Assembly (NCBI RefSeq): GCF_028898845.1
Contig: NZ_CP118574.1
Location: 5,615,001 to 5,679,000 of the forward strand
From: Streptomyces sp. WZ-12
Lineage (GTDB): Bacteria; Actinomycetota; Actinomycetes; Streptomycetales; Streptomycetaceae
Length of the DNA stretch: 64,000 nt
Direction: 5' to 3'
The notes beneath the pieces are model-generated. The model made no database searches and was not told the origin of the DNA. It saw only the letters and a list, made by a program, of their open reading frames with translations. The first letter of the stretch is position 1. Every line of letters starts with the position of its first letter. The translations under genes and the position numbers were made by a program. This document shows, piece after piece, positions 28,793-37,837 of this stretch.

Positions 28793-29545
28793 ATGAAGCT
28801 CACCGTCGTCGGATGCTCGGGGTCGTTCCCCTCCATGGAATCGGCCTGTTCGAGCTACCTCTTGGAGGCCGACGGCTTCAGGCTGCTCCTCGACATGGGC
28901 AACGGCGCCCTCGGCGAGTTGCAGCGCCACTGCGGTCTGTACGACCTGGACGCCGTGCTGCTGTCGCACCTGCACGCCGACCACTGCATCGACATGTGCG
29001 GCTACTTCGTCGTCCGCTACTACCGCCCGGACGGCGGCCGTTGCGCGCCGATGCCGGTCTACGGACCGGCCGACACCGAGCGCCGACTGACCGCCGCGCA
29101 CGACGACCTCCCGCACGAGAAGGCGATGAGCGAGGTCTTCGACTTCCGGACGCTGACCCCGGGCACCACGACCATCGGCCCGTTCACCGTGCGCACGGAG
29201 CGGGTCAGCCATCCCGTCGAGGCGTACGGCTTCCGGATCGAGCACGGCGGCCGCACCCTGACGTACTCCGGCGACACCGGCCCCTGCGCGGCGCTCACCA
29301 CTCTGGCCGAGGGTGCCGACCTGTTCCTGTGCGAGGCGTCCTTCACCCACGGCAAGGAGGACATCCCGGACCTCCACCTCAACGGCCGGGAGGCCGGCGA
29401 GCACGCCCGGTGGGCCGGCGCGTCCCGGCTGGTGCTGACCCACATCCCGCCGTGGACCGACCCCGACATCAGCGTCCGCGACGCCCAGAAGGTCTACGAC
29501 GGGCCGGTCGAGGTCGCCAAGGCCGGCGCGGTCTACGAGATCTGA
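28793..29545 (+). CDS. MBL-fold metal-dependent hydrolase
   Basis: A 250-residue metallo-beta-lactamase-fold protein. The metal motif is HLHADH (His59, His61, Asp63, His64), later ligands are in VSHPVEAYG and YSGDTGPCAAL, and the C-terminal LVLTHIPPW supplies the last His. The size and motif order resemble ribonuclease Z-like and cyclic-phosphodiesterase hydrolases, but the substrate cannot be set. GGAGG lies 11 nt before the ATG. It ends at a strong shared terminator. Confidence 0.88.
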   Translation: MKLTVVGCSGSFPSMESACSSYLLEADGFRLLLDMGNGALGELQRHCGLYDLDAVLLSHLHADHCIDMCGYFVVRYYRPDGGRCAPMPVYGPADTERRLTAAHDDLPHEKAMSEVFDFRTLTPGTTTIGPFTVRTERVSHPVEAYGFRIEHGGRTLTYSGDTGPCAALTTLAEGADLFLCEASFTHGKEDIPDLHLNGREAGEHARWAGASRLVLTHIPPWTDPDISVRDAQKVYDGPVEVAKAGAVYEI

Positions 29546-29596
29546 GCCCGCCCCGCCGCGCCGCGGCGGGACGGCAACGGGGGGCGGCAACGACAA

Positions 29597-29631
29597 GGGC
29601 CCCGGAACCGCGTGTTGCGGTTCCGGGGCCC
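29597..29631. terminator. bidirectional terminator between MBL gene and nagE2
   Basis: A perfect 15-bp stem (29597-29611 with 29617-29631), a 5-nt loop GTGTT, and TTT on the plus strand. It lies between convergent genes. Confidence 0.9.
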
Positions 29632-29652
29632 TTTGGTGTGCGGCCGCGGGGG

Positions 29653-30906
29653 CTACGCCTTGGTCAGGTCCTCGACCTCTTCCTCGGGCTCGCGGCCCGG
29701 GGTGGGGAGGTTGAACTTGGCGATGGCGAAGCGGAACAGCAGGTAGTAGATGGCCGCGAACGCCAGGCCGATCGGGATGATCAGCCACGGTTCGGTGGCC
29801 AGCTTCCAGTTCAGCAGGTAGTCGATGGCGCCGGCGGAGAAGGTGAAGCCGTCGTGGACGCCGAGCGCCCAGGTGACGGCCATCGACACGGCGGTCAGCA
29901 CGGCGTGGATCGCGTACAGCACCGGCGCGATGAACATGAACGAGAACTCGATCGGCTCGGTGATGCCGCAGACGAACGAGGTCAGGCCGAGCGAGATCAT
30001 CATGCCCAGGACGGCCTTGCGGCGCTCGGGGCGGGCGGCGTGCGCGATGGCCAGCGCGGCGGCCGGCAGGCCGAACATCATGATCGGGAAGAAGCCGGAC
30101 ATGAACTGGCCGGCGGTCGGGTCGCCGGCGAAGAAGCGGCCGATGTCGCCGTGCGCGACCTTGCCGGCGGCGTCGGTGTAGTCACCGATCTGGAACCACG
30201 AGACGGTGTTGACGAACTGGTGCATGCCGATCGGCAGCAGCCCGCGGTTGATCAGGCCGAAGAGGCCGGCGCCGATCGCACCCAGGCCGGTCATCCACTC
30301 GCCGAAGGCGGAGATGGCGTTGCCGACCGGCTCCCATATCAGCAGGAAGAGGACGCCGACCGCGGTGCCGACGAAGGCCATGATGATCGGGACCAGCCGG
30401 CGGCCGTTGAAGAAGCCCAGCCAGTCCACCAGCTTCTTGCGGTGGTAGCGCTGCCACAGGACCGCGGCGAGCAGGCCCATGACGATGCCGCCGAGGACCC
30501 CGGGGTTGTTGACGACGGGCTCGACCCACTTGCCGTTCTCGATGTGTCCCTCGGTGACCGGGAACGCCTTGAGGACGTTGCTGTAGACCAGGAAGCCGAC
30601 CAGGGCGGCGAGCGCCGTGGAGCCGTCGGCCTTCTTCGCGAAGCCGATGGCCACGCCGATGCAGAACAGCAGCGGCAGGTTGTCGAAGACCGCGCCGCCG
30701 GCGGCGGCGAAGACCTTGCTGACGGCGGTCCAGTGCAGGCCCTTGTCGCCGAAGACGTCCGGCTGGCCGAGGCGGTTGAGAATGCCGGCTGCGGGCAGGA
30801 CGGCGATCGGCAGCTGGAGGCTGCGGCCGATCTTCTGCAGGCCCTGCAACAGGCCGGATCCCCGCTTCTTTGCGGGGGCCGCCTTCGTGGCGGTGGCCGA
30901 ACTCAT
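29653..30906 (-). CDS. nagE2: PTS N-acetylglucosamine transporter subunit EIIC (NagE2-like)
   Basis: A 417-residue membrane permease of the glucose superfamily of PTS. Conserved are LQLPIAVLPAAGILNRLG, LVDWLGFFNGRRLVPI and the substrate-loop GITEPIEFSFMF with its conserved Glu. About ten membrane segments are expected. EIIB and EIIA are separate proteins (NagF at 32735 and Crr elsewhere). In S. coelicolor NagE2 is the working GlcNAc permease under DasR control. Several dre operators sit just upstream (30961-31061). Confidence 0.92.
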   Translation of the reverse strand: MSSATATKAAPAKKRGSGLLQGLQKIGRSLQLPIAVLPAAGILNRLGQPDVFGDKGLHWTAVSKVFAAAGGAVFDNLPLLFCIGVAIGFAKKADGSTALAALVGFLVYSNVLKAFPVTEGHIENGKWVEPVVNNPGVLGGIVMGLLAAVLWQRYHRKKLVDWLGFFNGRRLVPIIMAFVGTAVGVLFLLIWEPVGNAISAFGEWMTGLGAIGAGLFGLINRGLLPIGMHQFVNTVSWFQIGDYTDAAGKVAHGDIGRFFAGDPTAGQFMSGFFPIMMFGLPAAALAIAHAARPERRKAVLGMMISLGLTSFVCGITEPIEFSFMFIAPVLYAIHAVLTAVSMAVTWALGVHDGFTFSAGAIDYLLNWKLATEPWLIIPIGLAFAAIYYLLFRFAIAKFNLPTPGREPEEEVEDLTKA

Positions 30907-30961
30907 CGGATTCCTCCTGGAGGACGCGGGCCCTGGGAGAGAAGGGGGAGACGGCCCGCCG

Positions 30962-30974
30962 TTGGTCTACACCT
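30962..30974. promoter_or_regulatory. dre-like half-conserved site upstream of nagE2
   Basis: TTGGTCTACACCT keeps the GGTCTA-ACC core of the DasR response element and abuts the palindromic pair that follows. Confidence 0.5.
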
Positions 30975-31003
30975 TGGTCTAAACCACCTGGTGGTTTAGA
31001 CCA
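30975..31003. promoter_or_regulatory. paired DasR response elements (dre) in a perfect palindrome
   Basis: TGGTCTAAACCAC and GTGGTTTAGACCA are exact inverted copies separated by CTG. Each half matches the dre consensus ACTGGTCTAGACCACT. The pair lies about 70-100 nt before nagE2 and should bind the GlcNAc-6-P/GlcN-6-P-responsive repressor DasR. Confidence 0.85.
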
Positions 31004-31045
31004 TTCTTAGCACGTAGCGGGGGAGTAAAGGAATCCATTCTTCCA

Positions 31046-31061
31046 AGTGGTATGGACCACA
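31046..31061. promoter_or_regulatory. additional dre-like site upstream of nagE2
   Basis: AGTGGTATGGACCACA keeps both outer arms (GTGGT/ACCAC) of the dre consensus. Confidence 0.6.
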
Positions 31062-31068
31062 TGACCAT

Positions 31069-31098
31069 CGGCCCCCGGGGGTGCGAACCCGGGGGCCG
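31069..31098. terminator. nagE1 terminator
   Basis: A perfect 11-bp stem (31069-31079 with 31088-31098) with an 8-nt loop lies downstream of nagE1 on the minus strand, just before the nagE2 operator region. Confidence 0.75.
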
Positions 31099-31172
31099 AC
31101 GAAGGCGGGGAAAAAGAGCGGGCGGCGCGGGTAATCCCGGCCGCCCGCACGCTATTTGGGGCTCTCCCGTCA

Positions 31173-32507
31173 CTATTTGACGTTCTCCCGTTCCATGGCG
31201 TCACCGACCTCGGCCGGCTCCCGCCCCGGCGTCGCCAGATCGAAATGCGTGATGACGAAACGGAAGAGGAGGTAGTAGACGGCGGCGAAACACAGGCCGA
31301 TCGGAATGATCAGCCACGGTTTCGTCGCCAGGCTCCAGTTGATGACGTAGTCGATCAACCCCGCGGAGAAACTGAAGCTGTCGTGCACCCCCAGTGCCCA
31401 GGTGACCGCGAGTGACGTTCCGGTCAGCACCGCGTGAATCCCGTACAGCACCGGGGCGATGAACATGAACGAATACTCCACCGGCTCGGTCACCCCGGTC
31501 ACGAACGAGGTCAGCCCGACCGAGAGCATCATTCCGGCGACTTCCCTGCGGCGGTGCGGGCGGGCGCAGTGCGCGATCGCCAGCGCCGCGGCCGGCAGCG
31601 CGAACATCATGATCGGGAAGAACCCGGTGGTGAACTGACCGGCCGTCGGATCGCCGGCCATGAAGCGGTTGATGTCGCCGTGCACCACCGTGCCGTCGGG
31701 CGTGGTGAAACTCCCGAACTGGAACCAGACGAAGGTGTTCAGGAACTGGTGCACCCCGATCACCAGCAGCGCGCGGTTCGCCGTCCCGAAAATCCCCGAA
31801 CCCCACGCGCCCAACTCCGTCAGCCAGTGACTGAAGGAGGTCAGCGCGTCGCCCACCGGCGGCCACACCCACAGGCAGAGCGCCGCGAACGCCAGCCCCA
31901 CGAAGGCCATCACGATCGGCACCAGCCGGCGGCCGTTGAAGAAGCCCAGCCAGTCCACCAGCTTCACCCGGTGCAGCCGCTGCCAACACCACGCGGAGAG
32001 AAAGCCCATGACGATGCCGCCGAAAACCCCCGGATTCTGGAACGTCGCCGGCGTCGCCTTCCCCGCGGCATCGACGCACACCCCGCTCCACAACCCCGCC
32101 TGCGTATAGGTCTGCCCCGTCGGGCAGCGCACCGGGAATTGGTGCAACACCGCGTAATAGACGAGGAATCCGGCGATCGCCGCCAGCGCCGTCGAGCCGT
32201 CCGACTTCTTCGCCATCCCGATGGCCACGCCGATGCTGAAGAGCAGCGGCAGCCCCAGCCCGGAATCCAGCAGCGCCCCGCCGGCGCCCGCGAAGACCTT
32301 GGCGACGTGTTCCCAGCCGAGCCCCTTGGCGCCGAACACGTCCGGCTGGCCGAGCCGGTTGAGGATGCCCGCCGCCGGCAGCACCGCGATCGGCAACTGG
32401 AGGCTGCGACCCATCTTCTGCAGGCCCTGGAACAGCGCCTGCGCCCGCTTCCGGACCGGTTGCGCCGGCCCCTTCCCCGGCCTCGCGCCCGCCGCGTCCG
32501 CAGCCAT
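31173..32507 (-). CDS. nagE1: PTS N-acetylglucosamine transporter subunit EIIC (NagE1-like)
   Basis: A 444-residue EIIC paralogous to the neighbouring nagE2 (same LQLPIAVLPAAGILNRLGQPDVF and WALGVHDSFSFSAGLIDY segments). It differs by an insert at about residues 130-160 (RCPTGQTYTQAGLWSGVCVD) with two Cys. The ATG at 32507 was chosen over the longer frame because the PTS homology begins just after it. A dre site lies 64 nt upstream. It probably arose by duplication of nagE2. Confidence 0.9.
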   Translation of the reverse strand: MAADAAGARPGKGPAQPVRKRAQALFQGLQKMGRSLQLPIAVLPAAGILNRLGQPDVFGAKGLGWEHVAKVFAGAGGALLDSGLGLPLLFSIGVAIGMAKKSDGSTALAAIAGFLVYYAVLHQFPVRCPTGQTYTQAGLWSGVCVDAAGKATPATFQNPGVFGGIVMGFLSAWCWQRLHRVKLVDWLGFFNGRRLVPIVMAFVGLAFAALCLWVWPPVGDALTSFSHWLTELGAWGSGIFGTANRALLVIGVHQFLNTFVWFQFGSFTTPDGTVVHGDINRFMAGDPTAGQFTTGFFPIMMFALPAAALAIAHCARPHRRREVAGMMLSVGLTSFVTGVTEPVEYSFMFIAPVLYGIHAVLTGTSLAVTWALGVHDSFSFSAGLIDYVINWSLATKPWLIIPIGLCFAAVYYLLFRFVITHFDLATPGREPAEVGDAMERENVK

Positions 32508-32570
32508 CCGCACCCTCCGCCCGCCTGAGGCGCCGGCCCGGGGACGCCCCGTCCGCCGCGTGCCGCATAC

Positions 32571-32586
32571 TGTGGTGTAGACCAGT
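32571..32586. promoter_or_regulatory. dre (DasR) site between nagE1 and nagF
   Basis: TGTGGTGTAGACCAGT matches the dre consensus with the GGT-TAGACCA core. It lies between the divergent nagE1 and nagF and could control both. Confidence 0.8.
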
Positions 32587-32734
32587 TGTCGGAGTGCGTT
32601 CCGGACGCCTCCTTTGGTGATCGCCATCCTTCGCCAGGTAACGGACGAACGCCCATAGAAGTGGGCTGAACGTGCGTTACCGTGTGCAAACCGAGCGGCA
32701 GAACCGCCGACGGCCGAGACAAGCAGGAGTGGAC

Positions 32735-32968
32735 ATGGCCAGCAAGGCTGAGAAGATCGTCGCCGGGCTCGGCGGGCTCGACAACATCGAAGAGGTCGAG
32801 GGCTGCATCACCCGCCTCCGCACCGAGGTCAACGACGCCTCCCTCGTCGACGAGGCCGCTCTCAAGGCCGCCGGCGCCCACGGCGTCGTGAAGATGGGCA
32901 CCGCGATCCAGGTCGTCATCGGCACCGACGCGGACCCGATCGCCGCCGAGATCGAAGACATGATGTGA
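32735..32968 (+). CDS. nagF: PTS N-acetylglucosamine EIIB component NagF
   Basis: A 77-residue stand-alone EIIB. The phosphorylated cysteine is Cys24 in IEEVEGCITRLRTEV, and the HGVVKMGTAIQVVIGT segment completes the fold. It passes phosphate from EIIA (Crr) to GlcNAc carried by NagE1/NagE2. AGGAG lies 6 nt before the ATG at 32735. Confidence 0.95.
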   Translation: MASKAEKIVAGLGGLDNIEEVEGCITRLRTEVNDASLVDEAALKAAGAHGVVKMGTAIQVVIGTDADPIAAEIEDMM

Positions 32969-33022
32969 GCCACCGTTCGTGAACCGCGCCGGGGCCCGCC
33001 CCTGACGCGCGGTCGAACGCAA

Positions 33023-33065
33023 AGGGCCTCGTTCCCGCCGCTCCCCGGCACCGGAACGAGGCCCT
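33023..33065. terminator. nagF terminator
   Basis: A perfect 13-bp stem (33023-33035 with 33053-33065) with a 17-nt loop ends 26 nt before rph. Confidence 0.8.
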
Positions 33066-33077
33066 CGGCGCAGCCGA

Positions 33078-33083
33078 TAGGGT
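33078..33083 (+). promoter_or_regulatory. candidate -10 box (TAGGGT), leaderless rph
   Basis: TAGGGT ends 7 nt before the rph ATG with no Shine-Dalgarno, directly after the nagF terminator. Confidence 0.45.
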
Positions 33084-33090
33084 CTGAACC

Positions 33091-33822
<732 letters not shown>

Positions 33823-34028
33823 CCCGGGCCGCCGCCGGGTGCGGGAACCGGGGCCCGGCCCCGGCGCCCCGCACCCGCCCGCTGGCTGATCTTCGCCCCC
33901 GCCCCCGCCGGCCGGTCAACCCCCTTGTCCCGCCCGGCGTTTCCTCCCTTGCCGAGCCCGCGGCGCGCCGCCGCCGCACCCGGCTCGCGTGCGCACCCCC
34001 CCCGTACGCCCCAAGGGAAGGAACGTCC

Positions 34029-34451
34029 ATGGCCCGTCCCCACCGCCGCCCCAGCCCGCGCCGCCCCGCCGCCCAGGCGCTCGCCGTGGCAGCCGTCCTG
34101 GCCCTCGCGACGCCGGCGCTGGCCGCGTGCAGCGCCGTCCAGAAGGCGGTGGATTGCGCCAAAACCGCCACCGCCGTCGTCAACGGCGTCGACAAGCTCA
34201 ACAAGGCCGCCGACCGGGCCCTGGACGATCCCGAGGAGGCCAACCGGGCCCTGGACGCCCTCGACGCCGACCTGAAGAAGCTCAGCGCCTCCGCCCACGA
34301 CCCCGAACTCCGCGAGGCGGTCGGCAAGATGAACGGCGGCATCAAGGAGGCCCGCACGGCCGTCGAGAACAACAAGGCCCCCAACCTCGCCCCCATCGGC
34401 GAGGCGGCGAGCCGGATCACCGCCGTGTGCACCCCGGGCGACAAGGGATAA
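34029..34451 (+). CDS. putative lipoprotein
   Basis: A 140-residue protein with an Arg-rich n-region, a hydrophobic core and a lipobox-like LAAC at about residues 32-35, so likely lipid-anchored outside the membrane. The mature part is helical with a second Cys near the start (VDCAKT) and one near the end (AVCTPG). It lies between rph and rdgB. GGAAGGAACG lies before the ATG. The function is unknown. Confidence 0.78.
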   Translation: MARPHRRPSPRRPAAQALAVAAVLALATPALAACSAVQKAVDCAKTATAVVNGVDKLNKAADRALDDPEEANRALDALDADLKKLSASAHDPELREAVGKMNGGIKEARTAVENNKAPNLAPIGEAASRITAVCTPGDKG

Positions 34452-34452
34452 T
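34447..34452 (+). promoter_or_regulatory. candidate -10 box (GATAAT), leaderless rdgB
   Basis: GATAAT lies 8 nt before the rdgB ATG and overlaps the stop codon of the lipoprotein gene. It is the closest match to the sigma-70 -10 consensus in this window. Confidence 0.45.
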
Positions 34453-34460
34453 CGCGTCCC

Positions 34461-35093
34461 ATGGAGTCACAAACCGGCGACCGCCCCGCCCCCCGCCGCC
34501 TCGTCCTCGCCACCCGCAACAACGGCAAGATCACCGAGCTGCGCGCCATCCTCGACGCGGCCGACCTCGACGTCGAACTCGTCGGCGCGGACGCCTATCC
34601 GGACGTCCCCGACGTCAAGGAGACCGGCGTCACCTTCGCCGAGAACGCGCTCCTCAAGGCGCACGCCCTGGCCCAGGCCACCGGCCTGCCGGCCGTCGCC
34701 GACGACTCCGGCCTCTGCGTCGACGTCCTCGGCGGCGCCCCCGGCATCTTCTCCGCCCGCTGGGCCGGCCGGCACGGCGACGACCAGGCCAACCTCGACC
34801 TGCTGCTCGCCCAGCTCTCCGACATCGCCGAGGAGCACCGCGCCGCCCACTTCGCCTGCGCCGCGGCCCTCGCCCTCCCCGACGGCACCGAACGCGTCGT
34901 CGAGGGCGCCCTGGAGGGCGTCCTGCGCCGCACCCCCGCCGGCACCGGCGGCTTCGGCTACGACCCGATCCTCCAGCCGCTCGGCGAGGGGCGGACCTGC
35001 GCCGAGCTGACCGCCGCCGAGAAGAACGCGATCAGCCACCGCGGCAAGGCGTTCCGCGCCCTGGCGCCGGTGGTGCGGGAGCTGCTGGGCTGA
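34461..35093 (+). CDS. rdgB: non-canonical purine NTP pyrophosphatase (RdgB/HAM1)
   Basis: A 210-residue house-cleaning enzyme hydrolysing ITP, dITP and XTP to monophosphates. Conserved are LATRNNGKITELRAIL, the DDSGLCVDVLGGAPGIFSARWAG active-site block, GGFGYDPIL and the C-terminal AISHRGKAFRAL. Full length, with nine mostly uninformative residues before the core. Confidence 0.96.
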   Translation: MESQTGDRPAPRRLVLATRNNGKITELRAILDAADLDVELVGADAYPDVPDVKETGVTFAENALLKAHALAQATGLPAVADDSGLCVDVLGGAPGIFSARWAGRHGDDQANLDLLLAQLSDIAEEHRAAHFACAAALALPDGTERVVEGALEGVLRRTPAGTGGFGYDPILQPLGEGRTCAELTAAEKNAISHRGKAFRALAPVVRELLG

Positions 35094-35104
35094 CCCGGAG
35101 AACG

Positions 35105-35144
35105 CGAAGACGGCCTCCCTTCCGCGGAAGGGAGGCCGTCTTCG
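35105..35144. terminator. bidirectional terminator between rdgB and the tRNA gene
   Basis: A 19-bp perfect inverted repeat (35105-35123 with 35126-35144), practically a stem with a small loop. It starts 12 nt after the rdgB stop and ends 7 nt before the 3' end of the convergent tRNA. Confidence 0.9.
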
Positions 35145-35150
35145 TCGCGG

Positions 35151-35225
35151 TGGGCCCGGTGGGACTCGAACCCACGACACACCGGACCTAAACCGGCGCC
35201 CTCTGGCCAGCTGGGGTACGGGCCC
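35151..35225 (-). tRNA. tRNA with UAG anticodon (nominal Leu, CUA codon) and short variable arm
   Basis: A 75-nt cloverleaf: acceptor GGGCCCG/CGGGCCC (7 bp), D-arm CCCC-AGCTGGCCAG-AGGG, anticodon stem GCCGG/CCGGT with loop TTTAGGT (anticodon TAG), a 5-nt variable loop GTGTC, T-arm GTGGG-TTCGAGT-CCCAC, discriminator A, CCA not encoded. The anticodon would read the leucine codon CUA, but bacterial tRNA-Leu normally has a long variable arm, which this lacks. The D-stem has one C-A mismatch and the position-21 base is G rather than A. The identity is therefore uncertain. Confidence 0.8.
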
Positions 35226-35339
35226 GCGGCGCCAACTCTACTGGGTCCCCTCCGCGGGCGGTCAGGGGCCGGTCGAGTCGGCGGCCGGACGGCCGAACGG
35301 GGCGGCGGGGGCGCCGAGTTGCCGGCGGGCGGGCGCCCC

Positions 35340-36881
35340 TCAGAAGCGGGGTTCGTGGGTGCGGGAGGCGATGATGGCGCGGGCCTCCTCCTCGGTGGCC
35401 ACGGAGGGCGGGGAGCCGTCCAGCGGCTGCTGGGCGGTCTCCTTCATGACGGCGACCGCGACGACGCCGACGAGGGCGGCGCCCATCGTGTAGTAGGCGG
35501 GCACCATCACGTTCTTGTCGAAGGCGTCCATCAGGGCGGTGATGACCAGCGGGGTGGTGCCGCCGAAGAGGGAGACCGCGAGGTTGTAGCCGATGGACAG
35601 GGAGCCGTAGCGGACGCTGGTGGGGAAGAGCGCCGGCAGCGCGGCGGACATGGTGCCCAGCAGGCAGACCAGGGAGAGTCCCAGGAGGGCCATCCCGCCC
35701 GAGACGGCGACCAGCGAGCCCATCTTGACCAGGAGGAACGCGGGTATCGCCAGGATCAAGAAGCCCAGCATGCCGGTCATCAGGAGGGGTTTGCGGCCGT
35801 AGCGGTCGTTGAGCTTGCCGACGGTCGGCAGCAGGCAGATCAGGGCGACCATGGTCACCAGCAGGACCAGCAGGCCGTGGGTCTCGTTGTACCCGAGGGT
35901 GTCCGTCAGGTAGGTCGGCATGTACGACAGCAGCATGTAGTCGGTGATGTTGTAGGCGCCGACCAGGGCGATGCACAGCAGGATCGCGGGCCAGTTCTGG
36001 GTGAAGATCTCGCCCAGCTTCTTCCCGGGGTGGTTGGCCGAGAGGTGGGAGGGCTCCTCCTCGGTACGCGCGTGGGCCTCGGTGGAGCCGTGGGCCTGCG
36101 CGGCCTCGAACTTCTGGAAGGCCGGGGTCTCGTCCAGCCGGAGCCGGAGGTAGAGGCCCACCAGGCCGAGCGGGCCGGCGATCAGGAACGGCAGGCGCCA
36201 GCCCCACTGGACCATCGTCTCCGGGCCCAGCACGGTGTTGAGCACCAGGACGATGCCGGCGGCGCCGGTGTAGCCGATCAGGGTGCCCATCTCCAGGAAG
36301 CTGCCGAAGTAGCCGCGCTTCTTGTCGGGGGCGTACTCGGCGATGAAGGTGGAGGCCCCGCCGTACTCGCCGCCGGTGGAGAAGCCCTGGATCAGTCGGA
36401 AGAAGATCAGCAGGGCGGGGGAGAGCAGGCCGATGGTGTCGTAGGACGGGATCAGGCCGATGCAGACGGTGCCCAACGACATCATGATCATCGTGAGCGC
36501 GAGGACCTTCTTGCGACCGATCCGGTCGCCGAGCGGGCCGAAGTAGGCGCCGCCCAGGGGCCGTACGAGGAAGGCCACGGCGAAGGTGGCGAAGGAGGAC
36601 AGCAGGCTGGTGGTGGAACTGCCGCTGGGGAAGAAGACCTTGCCGATGGTCAGGGCCAGGTAGCTGTAGATACCGAAGTCGAACCATTCCATGGCGTTGC
36701 CGAGCGCGGCGGCCTTGACCGCGCGGCGGACGGTCGGTTCGTCGGTGACGGTGATGTCGGTGCGGCGGAGCGGGGGATTGCGGCGTCGGTCGATGGCGCG
36801 GAAGAGCACCCAGTGGCGCCGGCGCGCCTCCAGGTCGCGATCCGGCGCCAAGTGGCTGTCCTCGGTACTGCGGTGCGGCAC
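35340..36881 (-). CDS. MFS transporter, metabolite:H+ symporter family (ProP/KgtP-like)
   Basis: A 513-residue transporter with 12 predicted helices and a charged loop after helix 6. The signature motifs are GNAMEWFDFGIYSY in helix 1, GPLGDRIGRKKVL in the 2-3 loop and FRLIQGFSTGGEYGGASTF in helix 4, typical of proline/betaine/alpha-ketoglutarate symporters. The first 45 residues are a basic cytoplasmic extension. The GTG start has GGGAGGA 7 nt upstream. The substrate is unresolved. Confidence 0.9.
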   Translation of the reverse strand: MPHRSTEDSHLAPDRDLEARRRHWVLFRAIDRRRNPPLRRTDITVTDEPTVRRAVKAAALGNAMEWFDFGIYSYLALTIGKVFFPSGSSTTSLLSSFATFAVAFLVRPLGGAYFGPLGDRIGRKKVLALTMIMMSLGTVCIGLIPSYDTIGLLSPALLIFFRLIQGFSTGGEYGGASTFIAEYAPDKKRGYFGSFLEMGTLIGYTGAAGIVLVLNTVLGPETMVQWGWRLPFLIAGPLGLVGLYLRLRLDETPAFQKFEAAQAHGSTEAHARTEEEPSHLSANHPGKKLGEIFTQNWPAILLCIALVGAYNITDYMLLSYMPTYLTDTLGYNETHGLLVLLVTMVALICLLPTVGKLNDRYGRKPLLMTGMLGFLILAIPAFLLVKMGSLVAVSGGMALLGLSLVCLLGTMSAALPALFPTSVRYGSLSIGYNLAVSLFGGTTPLVITALMDAFDKNVMVPAYYTMGAALVGVVAVAVMKETAQQPLDGSPPSVATEEEARAIIASRTHEPRF

Positions 36882-37330
36882 GCGGCGGTCCTCCCGTTGG
36901 TCGGCGCGGTTCTTCGGCTGCGCGGGCGTGGGAACTACGACGGGTGCGCCTGCACGCTGGAGGCCCGGTCAAAACACTGTGGGCGGCGAACGCGAGGTAT
37001 GTCACGTGGAGCCGGTCCGGTCGGCGCACGTCAGAGGGGTGATGAGGCGCCGCGGCGGAACGGCCTGTTACAGGACTGGTACAAAGCCGAGTGGTCACCG
37101 CGGCATTCGGGCAATCAGCCTGTGTCCGGGGAAGAGGAGAGTGACGGTGGCGAAACCGCACCTTTTAGTCGCAGGCCCGTCGAAGGGTGCCCTTTCGCCG
37201 CAGGAGGTGGCACCCGCCGCGCGGTGCCGTGCGCGCGGTGGCCGGGCTCCCGGGCCCGGCGCGGGACCGCGGCGGTGGTCGTGATTGCTGGCGGGGTATC
37301 GGGGCGAGGGCGCCCCGGGAGGAGTGTGTG
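36882..37330. other. 449-nt divergent intergenic region
   Basis: No gene is supported. The only clear structure is a two-part inverted repeat at 37149-37199 (GGCGAAA-cc-GCACC paired with GGTGC-cc-TTTCGCC, loop 23 nt), about 130 nt before the next gene. Confidence 0.5.
37149..37199. promoter_or_regulatory. bipartite inverted repeat upstream of the histidine kinase operon
   Basis: Two arms of 7 and 5 bp with a symmetric CC/CC internal loop around a 23-nt loop. It could be an operator or leader hairpin. Confidence 0.4.
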
Positions 37331-37837
37331 ATGACCGACCGCGAAGGGGCCCGCTTCAGGCGCGGGCGGACCGCCCTGGTGGCCTTTGTCGTGGTGACCG
37401 CGCTGGCGGCCGGCGGGGTGTGGTTCAGCCAGGCGTCGGACCGCGCCTCGGCGGTGGACGCCGCGCCGCGGACCTCGGCCGTCCAGGACGTGAAGTCGGC
37501 CGCCGGGCCCACCGAGGGGCTGCCGGGCGTGCGGGACTGCGGGATCGGGGAGCCGGAGATCCGGCCCCGGGTGATCACGCTGACCTGTGCGGACGCCGGG
37601 ATGGTGGCGACCGGGATCACCTGGGTCCGTTACGACGGTGAGGAAGCCGAGGGCCGGGGCGTGGTCCAGGTGGAGAAGACCGCGGCGGGCGTCGGGACGG
37701 ACGCCGGGTACCGGGCGACGTTCCGGCTCTACGGCGCGAAGGAGGTCGACGGAGCGCGGGCCTTCACGGGCCTGGAGGTGACCTATGACGGGTCCACCCC
37801 GCTCGGCGACACGACGGAGATGTACAACCTCGCGTGA
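37331..37837 (+). CDS. membrane-anchored or secreted protein co-transcribed with a histidine kinase
   Basis: A 168-residue protein with one N-terminal hydrophobic segment (about residues 14-33) that could be a signal anchor, followed by an extracytoplasmic beta-rich domain with two Cys (RDCGIG, LTCADAG). The ATG follows AGGAG by 6 nt. Its stop overlaps the kinase start (TGATG). I do not recognise the family; position suggests a ligand-binding or accessory partner of the sensor. Confidence 0.75.
   Translation: MTDREGARFRRGRTALVAFVVVTALAAGGVWFSQASDRASAVDAAPRTSAVQDVKSAAGPTEGLPGVRDCGIGEPEIRPRVITLTCADAGMVATGITWVRYDGEEAEGRGVVQVEKTAAGVGTDAGYRATFRLYGAKEVDGARAFTGLEVTYDGSTPLGDTTEMYNLA

Noticed and set aside
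35151..35225. Amber suppressor tRNA
   Set aside because: The anticodon is UAG, which reads CUA, not the stop codon UAG (that would need CUA as anticodon).
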